A stretch of DNA of 64,000 bases. It comes from Kocuria turfanensis (GTDB taxonomy: Bacteria > Actinomycetota > Actinomycetes > Actinomycetales > Micrococcaceae). Each line of letters starts with the position of its first letter. The stretch's first letter is position 1. Below the pieces are notes generated by a model. The model did not search any database, had not been told where the DNA came from, and saw only the letters and a list, made by a program, of their open reading frames with translations. The stretch covers positions 1,985,008 to 2,049,007 of the forward strand of contig NZ_CP014480.1 in assembly GCF_001580365.1 (NCBI RefSeq), read 5' to 3'. The translations under genes were made by a program, and so were the position numbers. This document shows, piece by piece, positions 34,813 through 43,320 of this stretch.

Positions 34813-35770
34813 AGGTTCCGCAGATAGGTCATGGTTGTCGGGCCGGTCGTGTGCCCCAGCGGTGATGGGTCCACCCCTCGCGGAGCAGCCTGCCGGTGAT
34901 GATGATGGCGTTGGCCAGTCCGATGAAGGCCTCGATCACCCGGATGCGTTTCTCGGTGCAGACGGCCAGCTTCTTGAACCCTCGGTTGTGCCAGGAGTTG
35001 GTGCGTTCCACCACCCAGCGGGCGGTGTTCTGGATCGGTGCGGGGATGCCCTTGGTAGCGATCTCACCATTGCAGCCCAGCTCCTCGAGCAACGCACGGG
35101 TGGCCTTGGAGTCGTAGCCGGCGTCGAGGTGCACCGTTATCCGTTCGGGCAGCTCAAAGCCGAACCGGGACAGCGTTTCCATCGTGGGGCGCAGCAGAGG
35201 AGAGTCGTGGCGGTTGGCCGCAGCGACTACCACACCCAGGGGCAGGCCGGTGCCGTCGACGAGCACGGAGCGTTTGGTGCCCTGCTTCCCGCGGTCGACC
35301 GGGGATCTGCCGGCGGCCTCGCCGCCGCAGGGAGCTTGGGTGATGCACCCGTCCACGGCGAGGTCCTCCAGCTGCAACCCGATCATCTTGTCGTAGGCCT
35401 CGAGGCAGATCTGCTCCAGGGCGGTGAGAATCCCTGCTTCGCTCCACTCCTCGCGGCGGTTGCGGATGGTGGTGGCCGAACAGGTGGTGTCGGCGATCTT
35501 CTCATAGGCCGCCCCGAGCACCAGGACCTGCACCAGCTTGTCGAAGACGACGCGGTCCGGCAGCCGGGGTCGGTGACAGCCCAAAAGGTGGCCGTCGACC
35601 ACCGGAGAGATCAGAGCGGAGAACTGGTCCCAGATGGGCTCAATGATGCACGATGGAACAGCAGGCACGAGTGCTCCTGACAGACGCGATGATTCTCAAC
35701 AAATCCGTGTCTACCAGGCCTCGTGCCTGTCCTCATCTCGGCGTCCGACCACGCCTATCTGCGGAATCTC
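34812..35770 (-). mobile_element. IS5-type insertion sequence, complete copy
   Basis: The 959-base element has 17-base terminal inverted repeats with one mismatch: GAGGTTCCGCAGATAGG at 34812-34828 and its complement at 35754-35770. It is flanked by TA on both sides (a 2-base target duplication). It carries one transposase. A nearly identical copy begins at 39891 in the same orientation. Confidence 0.9.
34829..35668 (-). CDS. IS5-like DDE transposase
   Basis: This 279-residue transposase starts at 35668 and fills the element. It has a DUF4096-type N-terminal domain (IEPIWDQFSALISP). The DDE catalytic core has Asp in LAVDGCITQAP, Asp in VHLDAGYDSKATRA and Glu in ARWVVERTNSWHNRGF, with the IS5-family GRSPVDRGKQGTKRSVLVDG segment. 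No frameshift or stop is seen, so it may be active. Confidence 0.9.
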   Translation of the reverse strand: MPAVPSCIIEPIWDQFSALISPVVDGHLLGCHRPRLPDRVVFDKLVQVLVLGAAYEKIADTTCSATTIRNRREEWSEAGILTALEQICLEAYDKMIGLQLEDLAVDGCITQAPCGGEAAGRSPVDRGKQGTKRSVLVDGTGLPLGVVVAAANRHDSPLLRPTMETLSRFGFELPERITVHLDAGYDSKATRALLEELGCNGEIATKGIPAPIQNTARWVVERTNSWHNRGFKKLAVCTEKRIRVIEAFIGLANAIIITGRLLREGWTHHRWGTRPARQP

Positions 35771-35871
35771 TAAGTACGGTTGGGAACCTGTTGTGCTCTC
35801 TGTCACACCCTGGGTCCTGGTGAGAGTATGCTCAACCTCTGTGAGCGAATGTGCGACACAGGGAGTCGGCC

Positions 35872-36828
35872 GTGCATGATGATGCGGAGCTTTACCGCGT
35901 GGCGGAGCTGTACTACGTGCAGGGAGCGACGATGGAGGCGGTGGCGGACCGGTTCGGCGTCTCCCGCTCGACGGTCTCGCGGATGCTGCAGGCGGCCCGG
36001 GAGCGGGGCATCGTGCGGATCAGCCTGTCGCCTCCCTTGGATTCGCGCAGTGAGCTCTCACGGACATTGCACGACGCTTTCGGCGTTACGGTGCACGTGG
36101 CCGGGACCTCCCCGTCTGCCTCCGACGCGAAGCGGTTGGAGGCCGCGGCCCGTTCCGCGGCGGTGCTGATCGGCGACTGGTTCGGGGACGAGATGACCTT
36201 GGGGGTGGCCTGGGGCACCACGACCTCGGCGGTAGCTGCCCACCTGCAGTCCAAGCGCACCCGGGACACAATGGTGGTGCAGATGAATGGCGCAGTGAGC
36301 GCCCGTTTGCCGCAGATGGGGCAGTCGCCCGGACTGTTTTCCCAGATGGCCACGGCGTTTGAGGCCTCCCTAATGCCGTTCCCCGCCCCGGCGTTCTTCG
36401 ACAACGAGGAGACCCGCACCCTGATGTGGCAGGAGTCCTCGGTGCGCCGGGTGCTCGCGGTGCGCGACACCGCCGATTTAGCCGTTTTTAGCGTGGGCGC
36501 CTTCCGTGGCCCGGCGCTGTCCGAGGTCTACAGCGGCGGCTATCTCACCAAGGACGCCTTTCGGGAGTTCGCGACCCACCGGGTGGTCGGGGACGTGTGC
36601 ACGGTCTTCCTGCGCGAGGACGGGACCTACGCCGACCTCGACCTCAACCGCCGCGCCTCCGGTCCTGCGCCGCACGAACTGCGGCGGATCCCGCGGCGGC
36701 TGTGTGTGGTCGCCGGCGACCACAAGGTCCCCGGCCTCGTCGGGGCGCTGCGGGCGGGCGTGGTTACCGACCTGGTCATCGACGATCGCACGGCTCGGAC
36801 CCTGGTGCGCCACCTCGCCGGACGCTGA
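35872..36828 (+). CDS. SorC family transcriptional regulator
   Basis: From GTG 35872 (AGGGAG 7-8 bases upstream) this 318-residue protein has an N-terminal helix-turn-helix (YVQGATMEAVADRFGVSRSTVSRML). A sugar-binding domain of the SorC/DeoR type follows (TLGVAWGTTTSAVAAHL, ...VCTVFLREDGTYADLDLNRRASG, VAGDHKVPGLVGALRAG). GTG 35851 is an alternative. Regulators of this family sense phosphorylated sugars. No sugar operon adjoins; the genes that follow are secreted hydrolases. It begins 101 bases after the IS end, so its promoter may be affected by the IS. Confidence 0.88.
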   Translation: MHDDAELYRVAELYYVQGATMEAVADRFGVSRSTVSRMLQAARERGIVRISLSPPLDSRSELSRTLHDAFGVTVHVAGTSPSASDAKRLEAAARSAAVLIGDWFGDEMTLGVAWGTTTSAVAAHLQSKRTRDTMVVQMNGAVSARLPQMGQSPGLFSQMATAFEASLMPFPAPAFFDNEETRTLMWQESSVRRVLAVRDTADLAVFSVGAFRGPALSEVYSGGYLTKDAFREFATHRVVGDVCTVFLREDGTYADLDLNRRASGPAPHELRRIPRRLCVVAGDHKVPGLVGALRAGVVTDLVIDDRTARTLVRHLAGR

Positions 36829-37158
36829 GGGCTGCACTCTTCCGGCGACGCCGTGCACGGTCCTGACCAGCAGGCACCCTGCCACCGGCTGTGCCGAACG
36901 AGCCCACAGGCCCGCGTTATGCCGCTCCTGCCGTATCGGCATCAGGGCGATGGCTTACCCGGTGTGGGAGCGGCGTGCACTTTTCGATCAGCCCGATGGT
37001 GCGGGACTGCACGTCCGTGCTGGCCGCCATGTCCGCGCCCAGGCGCCTCTAACATTCACCACAGACCGTGATTCGGGTCACTTTCCGTCAGGCTTCCCGG
37101 CAGCGTCGTCCTCCATGTTGTCCGTCGTGCTCGACGGGTGCGAGAGAAAGGTATGTTC
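36829..37158. other. 330-base gap between regulator and lipase
   Basis: No convincing coding frame. AT-rich patches near 37050-37085 and 37180 are compatible with a lipase promoter. No hairpin of note was found. Confidence 0.4.
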
Positions 37159-38019
37159 ATGTCAAAGGCGAGAAAGCCCAGTTTCCTAGCAACAATGGTC
37201 ATGCTGTGTGTCCTAACCTTTTCTGCACCTGCCGCTCACGCGAGCACCGTCGACATCTCGCCCCCGGGCGCTAACGACTGGTCCTGCCAGCCCTCCGAGG
37301 ACCATCCGTATCCCGTGGTCCTCGTGCCGGGAACTTTTGAAAGCATGGCCAAGAACTGGTCCACTTTGTCCCCGCGCCTCAAGAATCAGGGATATTGCGT
37401 CTTCGCACTCAATTACGGGGAGACCAACGGCCTCGACGCCACCGGCCCCGTCGCCGAGTCGGCTAAGGAGCTTGCGCCGTTCGTCGACGCAGTGCTCGCC
37501 GCGACAGGCGCCAAGAAGGTCGACTTGGTCGGTCACAGCCAAGGCGGGATGATGCCCCGCTACTACATGGGTTTCCTCAACGGCGCGAAGAACGTCAACC
37601 ACCTGATCGGTATCGCCCCCTCCAACCACGGCACCCAAGGTCTGATCGTGCCGCCGCCGGATTTCATGCCCGCGACCGAGGACACCAGCAACCCCACCTG
37701 CCAGGCCTGCGCCGACCAACAAGCTGGATCTTCTTTCATGGCCGAGCTCAATTCGATCGGTGACACGGTCCCCGGTCCGGCCTACACGGTCATCGCCACG
37801 AAGTATGACGAAGTGGTCACCCCGTACCAGAGCCAGTTCCTGTCCGGACCGACCAAGAAGGTCACCAACATCACCATCCAGGACAAGTGCCCTCTGGACC
37901 TCATTGAGCACGACCAGGCTCCCAACGACCCGGTCGTCCACCGACTGGTTGTTCACGCACTGGCCCAGCCCGCCGGAAAGCCGGCCGACCCCGTCTACCA
38001 GCCCAGCTGCCTTCTCTAG
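37159..38019 (+). CDS. Secreted lipase/esterase (alpha/beta hydrolase)
   Basis: From ATG 37159, eight bases after GAAAGG, this 286-residue protein has a Sec signal peptide (basic KARK, hydrophobic core, cleavage near AAHA-STVD). The lipase oxyanion strand is VVLVPGTF, and the nucleophile is Ser127 in GHSQGG. The likely triad partners are Asp217 (TKYDEVV) and His251 (LIEHDQAP). Cys pairs (43/80, 181/184) may form disulfides outside. It resembles class 2/EstA-type triacylglycerol lipases of actinobacteria. It sits in the segment bounded by two IS copies. Confidence 0.9.
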   Translation: MSKARKPSFLATMVMLCVLTFSAPAAHASTVDISPPGANDWSCQPSEDHPYPVVLVPGTFESMAKNWSTLSPRLKNQGYCVFALNYGETNGLDATGPVAESAKELAPFVDAVLAATGAKKVDLVGHSQGGMMPRYYMGFLNGAKNVNHLIGIAPSNHGTQGLIVPPPDFMPATEDTSNPTCQACADQQAGSSFMAELNSIGDTVPGPAYTVIATKYDEVVTPYQSQFLSGPTKKVTNITIQDKCPLDLIEHDQAPNDPVVHRLVVHALAQPAGKPADPVYQPSCLL

Positions 38020-38228
38020 GGCTTTTGAGTCACCGCGGCTACGAACCACCGGTGAGGCGTGATCCACCAAACGGAACCTCGCCACTCAGACTCAGGAAGA
38101 AGTCTCGTACACATGTCCATCAGGTGTGCCTCGCCTCGGCGGACACCCTCCAGTGTGCATAGCCGGTCCTAGCAGTCCCGCTTTGTTAGATATTGGAACT
38201 GGAACTGGACAATACTAAAGGAGTATTC

Positions 38229-39812
38229 GTGCAAAAGTTCACTGGCGCCTCTCTGGCGCTGTCATTATCACTTGTAGTGGGAGTGGTGGGGGCGGGGATG
38301 CTTCCGGCCCATGCGGAAGCCGATGAATTCCCGAGAAAGGGGGGGCAAAAAACCTCTAGGCCAGCGGTTCAGCGAGTGACGCCGATACCGGAAACAACGC
38401 TTCTTCCCGCCACGGAGGACTCCCACCCCTTCGGGGCAGCAGACCACCAGCTCATTCCCGAGGACCTGTCCAGGCAGGGGTATGTGGAAGAGGAATACCT
38501 CGCCAGCGGCAACGCCAACGTCTACAGCTGGCCGGCTCCGGGGCCTGCCATCGTACGCACAGCAGATGCGCCTTACACGACACGGGTTCTCGTGCGGAAG
38601 CCCGCCAAAGACCAGCACTTCAGCGGCAATGTCGTGGTGGAGATGCTCAATCCATCGAACCTGTTTGATCTCAACATCGGATGGGCCATGGCACGCGAGC
38701 AGATCGTGAGCAACGGGGACGCGTGGGTGGGGATCACTGCAAAGCCGATCTCGGTCGAGGCCCTCAAGAACTTTGATGCCGAACGATACGGCTCCCTGTC
38801 TTTCGCGAACCCACTCCCACTGGATGATCCTCAAAATTGTACGGCGGTCGCCGCAGACAGTTCTCGGACCACCGAGAACGGGTTGGTATGGGATATCTAC
38901 AGCCAGGTCGGAGCCTGGCTGAAGAGTGATGCGCCCTCGAATCCGCTGGCATATGGCGGAGAATCAACCCTAGTGGAGAGGGCTTACGGCTTCGGCTACT
39001 CCCAGACCGGCGGCTACCTGGCCAACTACATCAACGGCGTTCAACCCCACGTCGTCGAGTCCGACGGAGCACCGATCTACGACGGCTACATCGTTGGTGT
39101 TGCAGGCGGCGCCTTTGCCGGGGCCTATCCGATGAACCAGTGCGAGAGCGCACCGGGCCCCGAGGATCCGCGCCGCCAGTTCAAGGACGTCGGTGTGCCG
39201 ATCATGCGGCTCATGTCTCAGTCGGACTATCTGCGCGGCATCGGCTCGCGCAGGCCCGACAGCGACGCAACTGGGGACCAGTACCGTCACTACGAAATGG
39301 CCGGCGCAGGTCATGCCACCCCGGACGAGCTGTACTTCTCGGCCGCTTCCGAGGACATCGTGGCAGCCGGGCGAACAGTTCCTCCGATGAGTTGCAACGA
39401 GGGGCCCCGCAGTCGTTTTCCGAGTTCCATCTTCTTCAATGCTGCTTTGAAGAATCTCGACCTTTGGGTTCAGGATGGCGTTGCACCGCCACGCGCAGAA
39501 CCGATCTTGGTCGAGAATGGTGCCGCCGTGCTCGACGAATTTGGCAACGTGCAGGGGGGACTTCGCTCTCCTTACCTCGATGTACCGACCAGCACTTGGT
39601 ACGGAACCGCCACGGGTGCCTCCTTTTGCTTCATAGCCGGATATGAACGCCCGTTCGACGATGAAACCGTCAGCGCCCTCTATCCCACCCACGGATCCTA
39701 CGTGAAAGCGGTGAAAGACAACGTGCGTGAGCTAAAGGAGCAGCGATTCCTGACACCGGAGGACGCGCGGAAGCTCCATAAGGAAGCCACCCAGGCGGAC
39801 ATTCCTCGATGA
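38229..39812 (+). CDS. Secreted alpha/beta hydrolase-domain protein (Abhydrolase_10 type)
   Basis: This 527-residue protein starts at GTG 38229 with AAAGGAG five bases upstream and a signal peptide ending PAHA. It resembles the large secreted alpha/beta-hydrolase-domain family: GNVVVEMLNPSNLFDLNIGW, AYGFGYSQTGGYLANYI (nucleophile Ser) and YEMAGAGHATPDELYFS (His). Substrates are unknown for most of the family; short acyl esters are likely. Base composition and codon use (many AT-ending codons) differ clearly from the neighbouring chromosome, which suggests acquisition. A hairpin follows the stop. Confidence 0.8.
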   Translation: MQKFTGASLALSLSLVVGVVGAGMLPAHAEADEFPRKGGQKTSRPAVQRVTPIPETTLLPATEDSHPFGAADHQLIPEDLSRQGYVEEEYLASGNANVYSWPAPGPAIVRTADAPYTTRVLVRKPAKDQHFSGNVVVEMLNPSNLFDLNIGWAMAREQIVSNGDAWVGITAKPISVEALKNFDAERYGSLSFANPLPLDDPQNCTAVAADSSRTTENGLVWDIYSQVGAWLKSDAPSNPLAYGGESTLVERAYGFGYSQTGGYLANYINGVQPHVVESDGAPIYDGYIVGVAGGAFAGAYPMNQCESAPGPEDPRRQFKDVGVPIMRLMSQSDYLRGIGSRRPDSDATGDQYRHYEMAGAGHATPDELYFSAASEDIVAAGRTVPPMSCNEGPRSRFPSSIFFNAALKNLDLWVQDGVAPPRAEPILVENGAAVLDEFGNVQGGLRSPYLDVPTSTWYGTATGASFCFIAGYERPFDDETVSALYPTHGSYVKAVKDNVRELKEQRFLTPEDARKLHKEATQADIPR

Positions 39813-39845
39813 GCTACGCCTCGTCCGCGGCCGAGTAGACTCATT

Positions 39846-39876
39846 GGTGAGCCCGGCCTCCGTAGCCGGGTTCACC
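39846..39876 (+). terminator. Hairpin after the secreted hydrolase gene
   Basis: A 12-base-pair stem (39846-39857 and 39865-39876, one G-T pair) with a 7-base loop, 34 bases beyond the stop codon and 14 bases before the second IS copy. No U-tract follows. Confidence 0.7.
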
Positions 39877-39890
39877 AGTGCAGAGGGTAT

Positions 39891-40631
39891 GAGGTTCCGC
39901 AGATAGGTCATGGTTGTCGGGCCGGTCGTGTGCCCCAGCGGTGATGGGTCCACCCCTCGCGGAGCAGCCTGCCGGTGATGATGATGGCGTTGGCCAGTCC
40001 GATGAAGGCCTCGATCACCCGGATGCGTTTCTCGGTGCAGACGGCCAGCTTCTTGAACCCTCGGTTGTGCCAGGAGTTGGTGCGTTCCACCACCCAGCGG
40101 GCGGTGTTCTGGATCGGTGCGGGGATGCCCTTGGTAGCGATCTCACCATTGCAGCCCAGCTCCTCGAGCAACGCACGGGTGGCCTTGGAGTCGTAGCCGG
40201 CGTCGAGGTGCACCGTTATCCGTTCGGGCAGCTCAAAGCCGAACCGGGACAGCGTTTCCATCGTGGGGCGCAGCAGAGGAGAGTCGTGGCGGTTGGCCGC
40301 AGCGACTACCACACCCAGGGGCAGGCCGGTGCCGTCGACGAGCACGGAGCGTTTGGTGCCCTGCTTCCCGCGGTCGACCGGGGATCTGCCGGCGGCCTCG
40401 CCGCCGCAGGGAGCTTGGGTGATGCACCCGTCCACGGCGAGGTCCTCCAACTGCAACCCGATCATCTTGTCGTAGGCCTCGAGGCAGATCTGCTCCAGGG
40501 CGGTGAGAATCCCTGCTTCGCTCCACTCCTCGCGGCGGTTGCGGATGGTGGTGGCCGAACAGGTGGTGTCAGCGATCTTCTCATAGGCCGCCCCGAGCAC
40601 CAGGACCTGCACCAGCTTGTCGAAGACGACG
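39891..40631 (-). mobile_element. IS5-type insertion sequence, second copy, truncated
   Basis: Identical to the first copy from its left inverted repeat (39891-39907) except for two substitutions that I could see (near 40449 and 40570). It stops at 40631, where an IS3 element begins, so the last 218 bases with the right repeat are gone. Orientation matches copy one, 4.1 kb away. Confidence 0.9.
39908..40631 (-). pseudogene. IS5-like transposase, N-terminus lost
   Basis: The frame keeps residues from VVFDKLVQVLVLGAAYEKIA to the normal C-terminus, including all three catalytic acids. The first 39 codons are replaced by IS3 sequence. It would give a hybrid protein with a start in the IS3 end, so it is probably inactive. 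Confidence 0.88.
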
Positions 40632-40700
40632 GGGACTGCCCCGACTTCTGTTGACAAGGTGACCTGCCCCACGGTTCGCTTACCCCGTGCGGTCTGAAGA

Positions 40701-41561
40701 TCAGGCAGGAATGGATGGTGATTCGTAGCGTAGTTCGTGGGTGACCGGGGACTCGTAGTTCAGCTGTGAGTGACGCCGTTGCCGGTTGTAGAAGATCTCG
40801 ATGTACTCGAAGATCGCGTTGGCCAGATCGATCCGGGTGCGCCACTTCTTCCGGTTGAGCAGCTCGATCTGCATGGAGGACCAAAAGGATTCCATCATCG
40901 CGTTGTCGTAGCCATCCCCGATCGTCCCGAATGAGGGCATCAGGCCCGCCTCCCGGATGCGGCGGGTGAAGGCCCAGGAGGTGAACTGCACGCCGTGATC
41001 GGCGTGCACGATCCCGCCCGGCGCCGGTCGACGGTTCTTGATCGCCATGTCCAGGGCGTTGACCACCAAGGAGGAGTCCTGACAGTTGTCGATCGACCAG
41101 CCCACGATCCGGCGGGAGAAGGCGTCCAGCACCGCGCAGCAGTAGATTTTGCCTTCTCTGGTGGGGTGCTCGGTGATGTCCGTGACCCATAGTTCATTGG
41201 GCGCCAGCCGGTGGAACTTCCGGTGCACCAGGTCATCGGCGGTGGCCACGCCCTTGAGTTTCTTCACCTTGGCCGGGCCCGGTAGCCCGGCGATCCCCGC
41301 GAGACTCATCAGCACGGCCACCAGGTTCTCACTGACCACCACGTCCATGCCGCGGGTGAGCTCTGCGTGGACCCGCCGGGAGCCGTAGGTGCCGCGGGAG
41401 GCGGTATGCACTTCCCGGATCAGCCCCGTGAGCCACTGCCGGCGCATTGCCGTGGGCGACAGCGGCCGATTCTTGTACTGGTAGTAGCCGGGACTGCTCA
41501 CCCCGAGCAGCCGGCAGCAGACCTTGACGGGGTGCCCGGCGTCGACGAGCTCATCGATCAC
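40701..41561 (-). CDS. IS3-family transposase OrfB
   Basis: This 286-residue integrase-type transposase starts at GTG 41561, overlapping the orfA stop. It has the HTH_21 region (RRQWLTGLIREVHTASRGTYGSRRV) and an rve core: DDE residues are in WVTDITEHPT, HADHGVQFTS and NAMMESFWSSMQ. It is complete and probably made as an OrfAB fusion through a -1 frameshift in the overlap. Confidence 0.93.
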   Translation of the reverse strand: MIDELVDAGHPVKVCCRLLGVSSPGYYQYKNRPLSPTAMRRQWLTGLIREVHTASRGTYGSRRVHAELTRGMDVVVSENLVAVLMSLAGIAGLPGPAKVKKLKGVATADDLVHRKFHRLAPNELWVTDITEHPTREGKIYCCAVLDAFSRRIVGWSIDNCQDSSLVVNALDMAIKNRRPAPGGIVHADHGVQFTSWAFTRRIREAGLMPSFGTIGDGYDNAMMESFWSSMQIELLNRKKWRTRIDLANAIFEYIEIFYNRQRRHSQLNYESPVTHELRYESPSIPA

Positions 41562-41854
41562 CGGATGAATCCTTTTGGGGCGGGACGGTCCTCCCCGAGC
41601 AGCTTCGTGGCGCGCTTAAGGATCTCGACCTCGGCCTCGAGGGCCCGGATGCGTTTCTTCGCCTTGGCCAGCTCCGCCGACTCATGGGTGGTGAGCCCGG
41701 GCCGTTCGCCGCGGTCAATCTGGTCCTGGCGAACCCAGTTGTGCAGCGCACCGGTGCTGATGCCCAGCTCGGCGGCGGTGGCGGTGATGGTCTTGCCGGC
41801 CCGTACGAGGGCGACGGCACGAAGACGGAACTCTGCAGGAAAGGGGCGTGGCAT
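41558..41854 (-). CDS. IS3-family transposase OrfA
   Basis: This 98-residue protein has an HTH (FRLRAVALVRAGKTITATAAELGISTGALHNWV) and a C-terminal leucine-zipper-like helix (LAKAKKRIRALEAEVEILKRATKLL). Near its end CCAAAAGG provides an A-AAA-G slippery site at about 41570, as used in this family to make the OrfAB fusion. Confidence 0.92.
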   Translation of the reverse strand: MPRPFPAEFRLRAVALVRAGKTITATAAELGISTGALHNWVRQDQIDRGERPGLTTHESAELAKAKKRIRALEAEVEILKRATKLLGEDRPAPKGFIR

Positions 41855-42043
41855 GGTCGGGGCCTCTCAATGAGATGCGCCGATCTTCACACCTACAGGG
41901 GTAAGCAGGCCATAGGGCAGGGCAAGGAGTCAAGGAAACCCGGGGCAGTCCCATCGCCCGAGAGGTTTACCGTCTGCTCACCAGGCCAACAGTCCCGCTG
42001 GTACGCACGGTGACCGCACCACCACCCGCAGCTGCTTGACTTC

Positions 42044-43320
42044 TATAGGAGCATCCCTGCCGGCCTGCTCGGCGAAGCCCTGTCCGAAACCTCCCCGGAC
42101 CTGATGCGCAGCTTGTTGCAGACGGTGATCAACGCACTGCTCTCCGCCGACGCGGACGCGGTGGTCGGCGCCGAATGGGGCAGACCCGCTCCCGAGCGGG
42201 TGACCCAGCGCAACGGCTACCGCCACCGCGACCTCGACACCCGGATCGGCACCATCGACGTCGCCGTGCCCAAGCTGCGGGCCGGCACCTACTTCCCCGA
42301 CTGGCTGCTCGAGCGCCGCAAGCGGGCCGAGTCCGCCCTGATCACTGTGGTCGCCGACTGCTACCTCGCCGGGGTCTCGACCCGCCGGATGGACAAGCTG
42401 GTGAAGACCCTCGGCATCAACTCCCTGTCGAAGTCCCAGGTCTCCCGGATGGCCACCGACCTCGACGAGCACGTCGAGTCCTTCCGCCACCGGCCCCTGG
42501 GCGAGGCCGGTCCTTTCACGTTCGTGGCCGCCGACGCGCTGAGCATGAAAGTCAGGGAGGGCGGGCGAGTGGTCAACGCCGTCGTGCTGCTGGCCACCGG
42601 GGTCAACAGTGACGGCCACCGCGAGGTCCTCGGGATGCGGGTGGCCACGGCCGAGACCGGGGCGGCTTGGAACGAGTTCTTCGCCGATCTGGTGGCCCGC
42701 GGGCTGGCCGGAGTGCGGCTGGTGACCTCGGACGCGCACCGAGGCCTGCGCGAGGCGATCGCGGCGAACCTACCCGGAGCGGGATGGCAGCGGTGCCGCA
42801 CCCACTACGCCGCGAACTTGATGGCCGTGACACCAAAGTCGATGTGGCCGGCTGTGAAAGCGATGCTGCACTCGGTGTACGACCAGCCCGACGCCGCCGC
42901 GGTCGACGCCCAGTTCGATCGCTTGATTGACTACGTCGCCGAGAAGCTGCCCGCGGTCGCCGAGCACCTCGCGGACGCCCGGGAGGATCTGCTGGCCTTC
43001 ACCGGCTTTCCGAAGGACGTGTGGATGCAGATCTGGTCCAACAACCCCGCCGAGCGGCTGAACAAGGAGATCCGGCGCCGAACCGACGCAGTGGGGATCT
43101 TCCCCAACCGAGGAGCCATCGTCCGTCTCGTCGGGGCCGTGCTGGCCGAGCAGACCGACGAGTGGGCCGAAGGCCGCCGCTATCTGGGGCTCGAGGTCCT
43201 CGCCCGCTGCCGGCTCACCGTCGTCGCCGACACCGGAAGCGAGGTCAGGCCCGACCCCCTGACTGCCCTCACAGCCTGACCCCTACGAAGGATCGCTACA
43301 CCACTCCAGGGGGCTTGACC
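42044..43320 (+). mobile_element. IS256-family insertion sequence, left end lost
   Basis: The right end is recognised at about 43290-43320, ending CAGGGGGCTTGACC. Its complement is not found on the left, where unrelated sequence joins coding sequence at about 42044. It seems a right-hand copy whose left repeat and first transposase codons were lost. The right end overlaps the regulator gene at 43296. Confidence 0.75.
42104..43279 (+). CDS. IS256-family transposase
   Basis: The 391 residues from ATG 42104 contain the whole mutator-type core: FVAADALSMKVREGG (first Asp), LVTSDAHRGLREAI (second Asp) and WSNNPAERLNKEIRRRTDAVGIFPN (Glu). Family members usually start about 25 residues earlier. Those codons are present as PAGLLGEALSETSPDL from 42056, but without an in-frame start codon. 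Translation from the internal ATG may give a protein lacking its first residues; activity is uncertain. Confidence 0.88.
   Translation: MRSLLQTVINALLSADADAVVGAEWGRPAPERVTQRNGYRHRDLDTRIGTIDVAVPKLRAGTYFPDWLLERRKRAESALITVVADCYLAGVSTRRMDKLVKTLGINSLSKSQVSRMATDLDEHVESFRHRPLGEAGPFTFVAADALSMKVREGGRVVNAVVLLATGVNSDGHREVLGMRVATAETGAAWNEFFADLVARGLAGVRLVTSDAHRGLREAIAANLPGAGWQRCRTHYAANLMAVTPKSMWPAVKAMLHSVYDQPDAAAVDAQFDRLIDYVAEKLPAVAEHLADAREDLLAFTGFPKDVWMQIWSNNPAERLNKEIRRRTDAVGIFPNRGAIVRLVGAVLAEQTDEWAEGRRYLGLEVLARCRLTVVADTGSEVRPDPLTALTA

Larger units (their letters stand above)
40632..41952 (-). mobile_element. IS3-family insertion sequence
   Basis: The 1321-base element is bounded by inverted repeats GGGACTGCCCCG (40632-40643) and its complement (41941-41952). 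It has overlapping orfA and orfB on the minus strand. The three bases before it (ACG) and after it (ATC) differ, so no target duplication is visible. The missing piece of the IS5 copy is not found on its other side. Confidence 0.88.
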
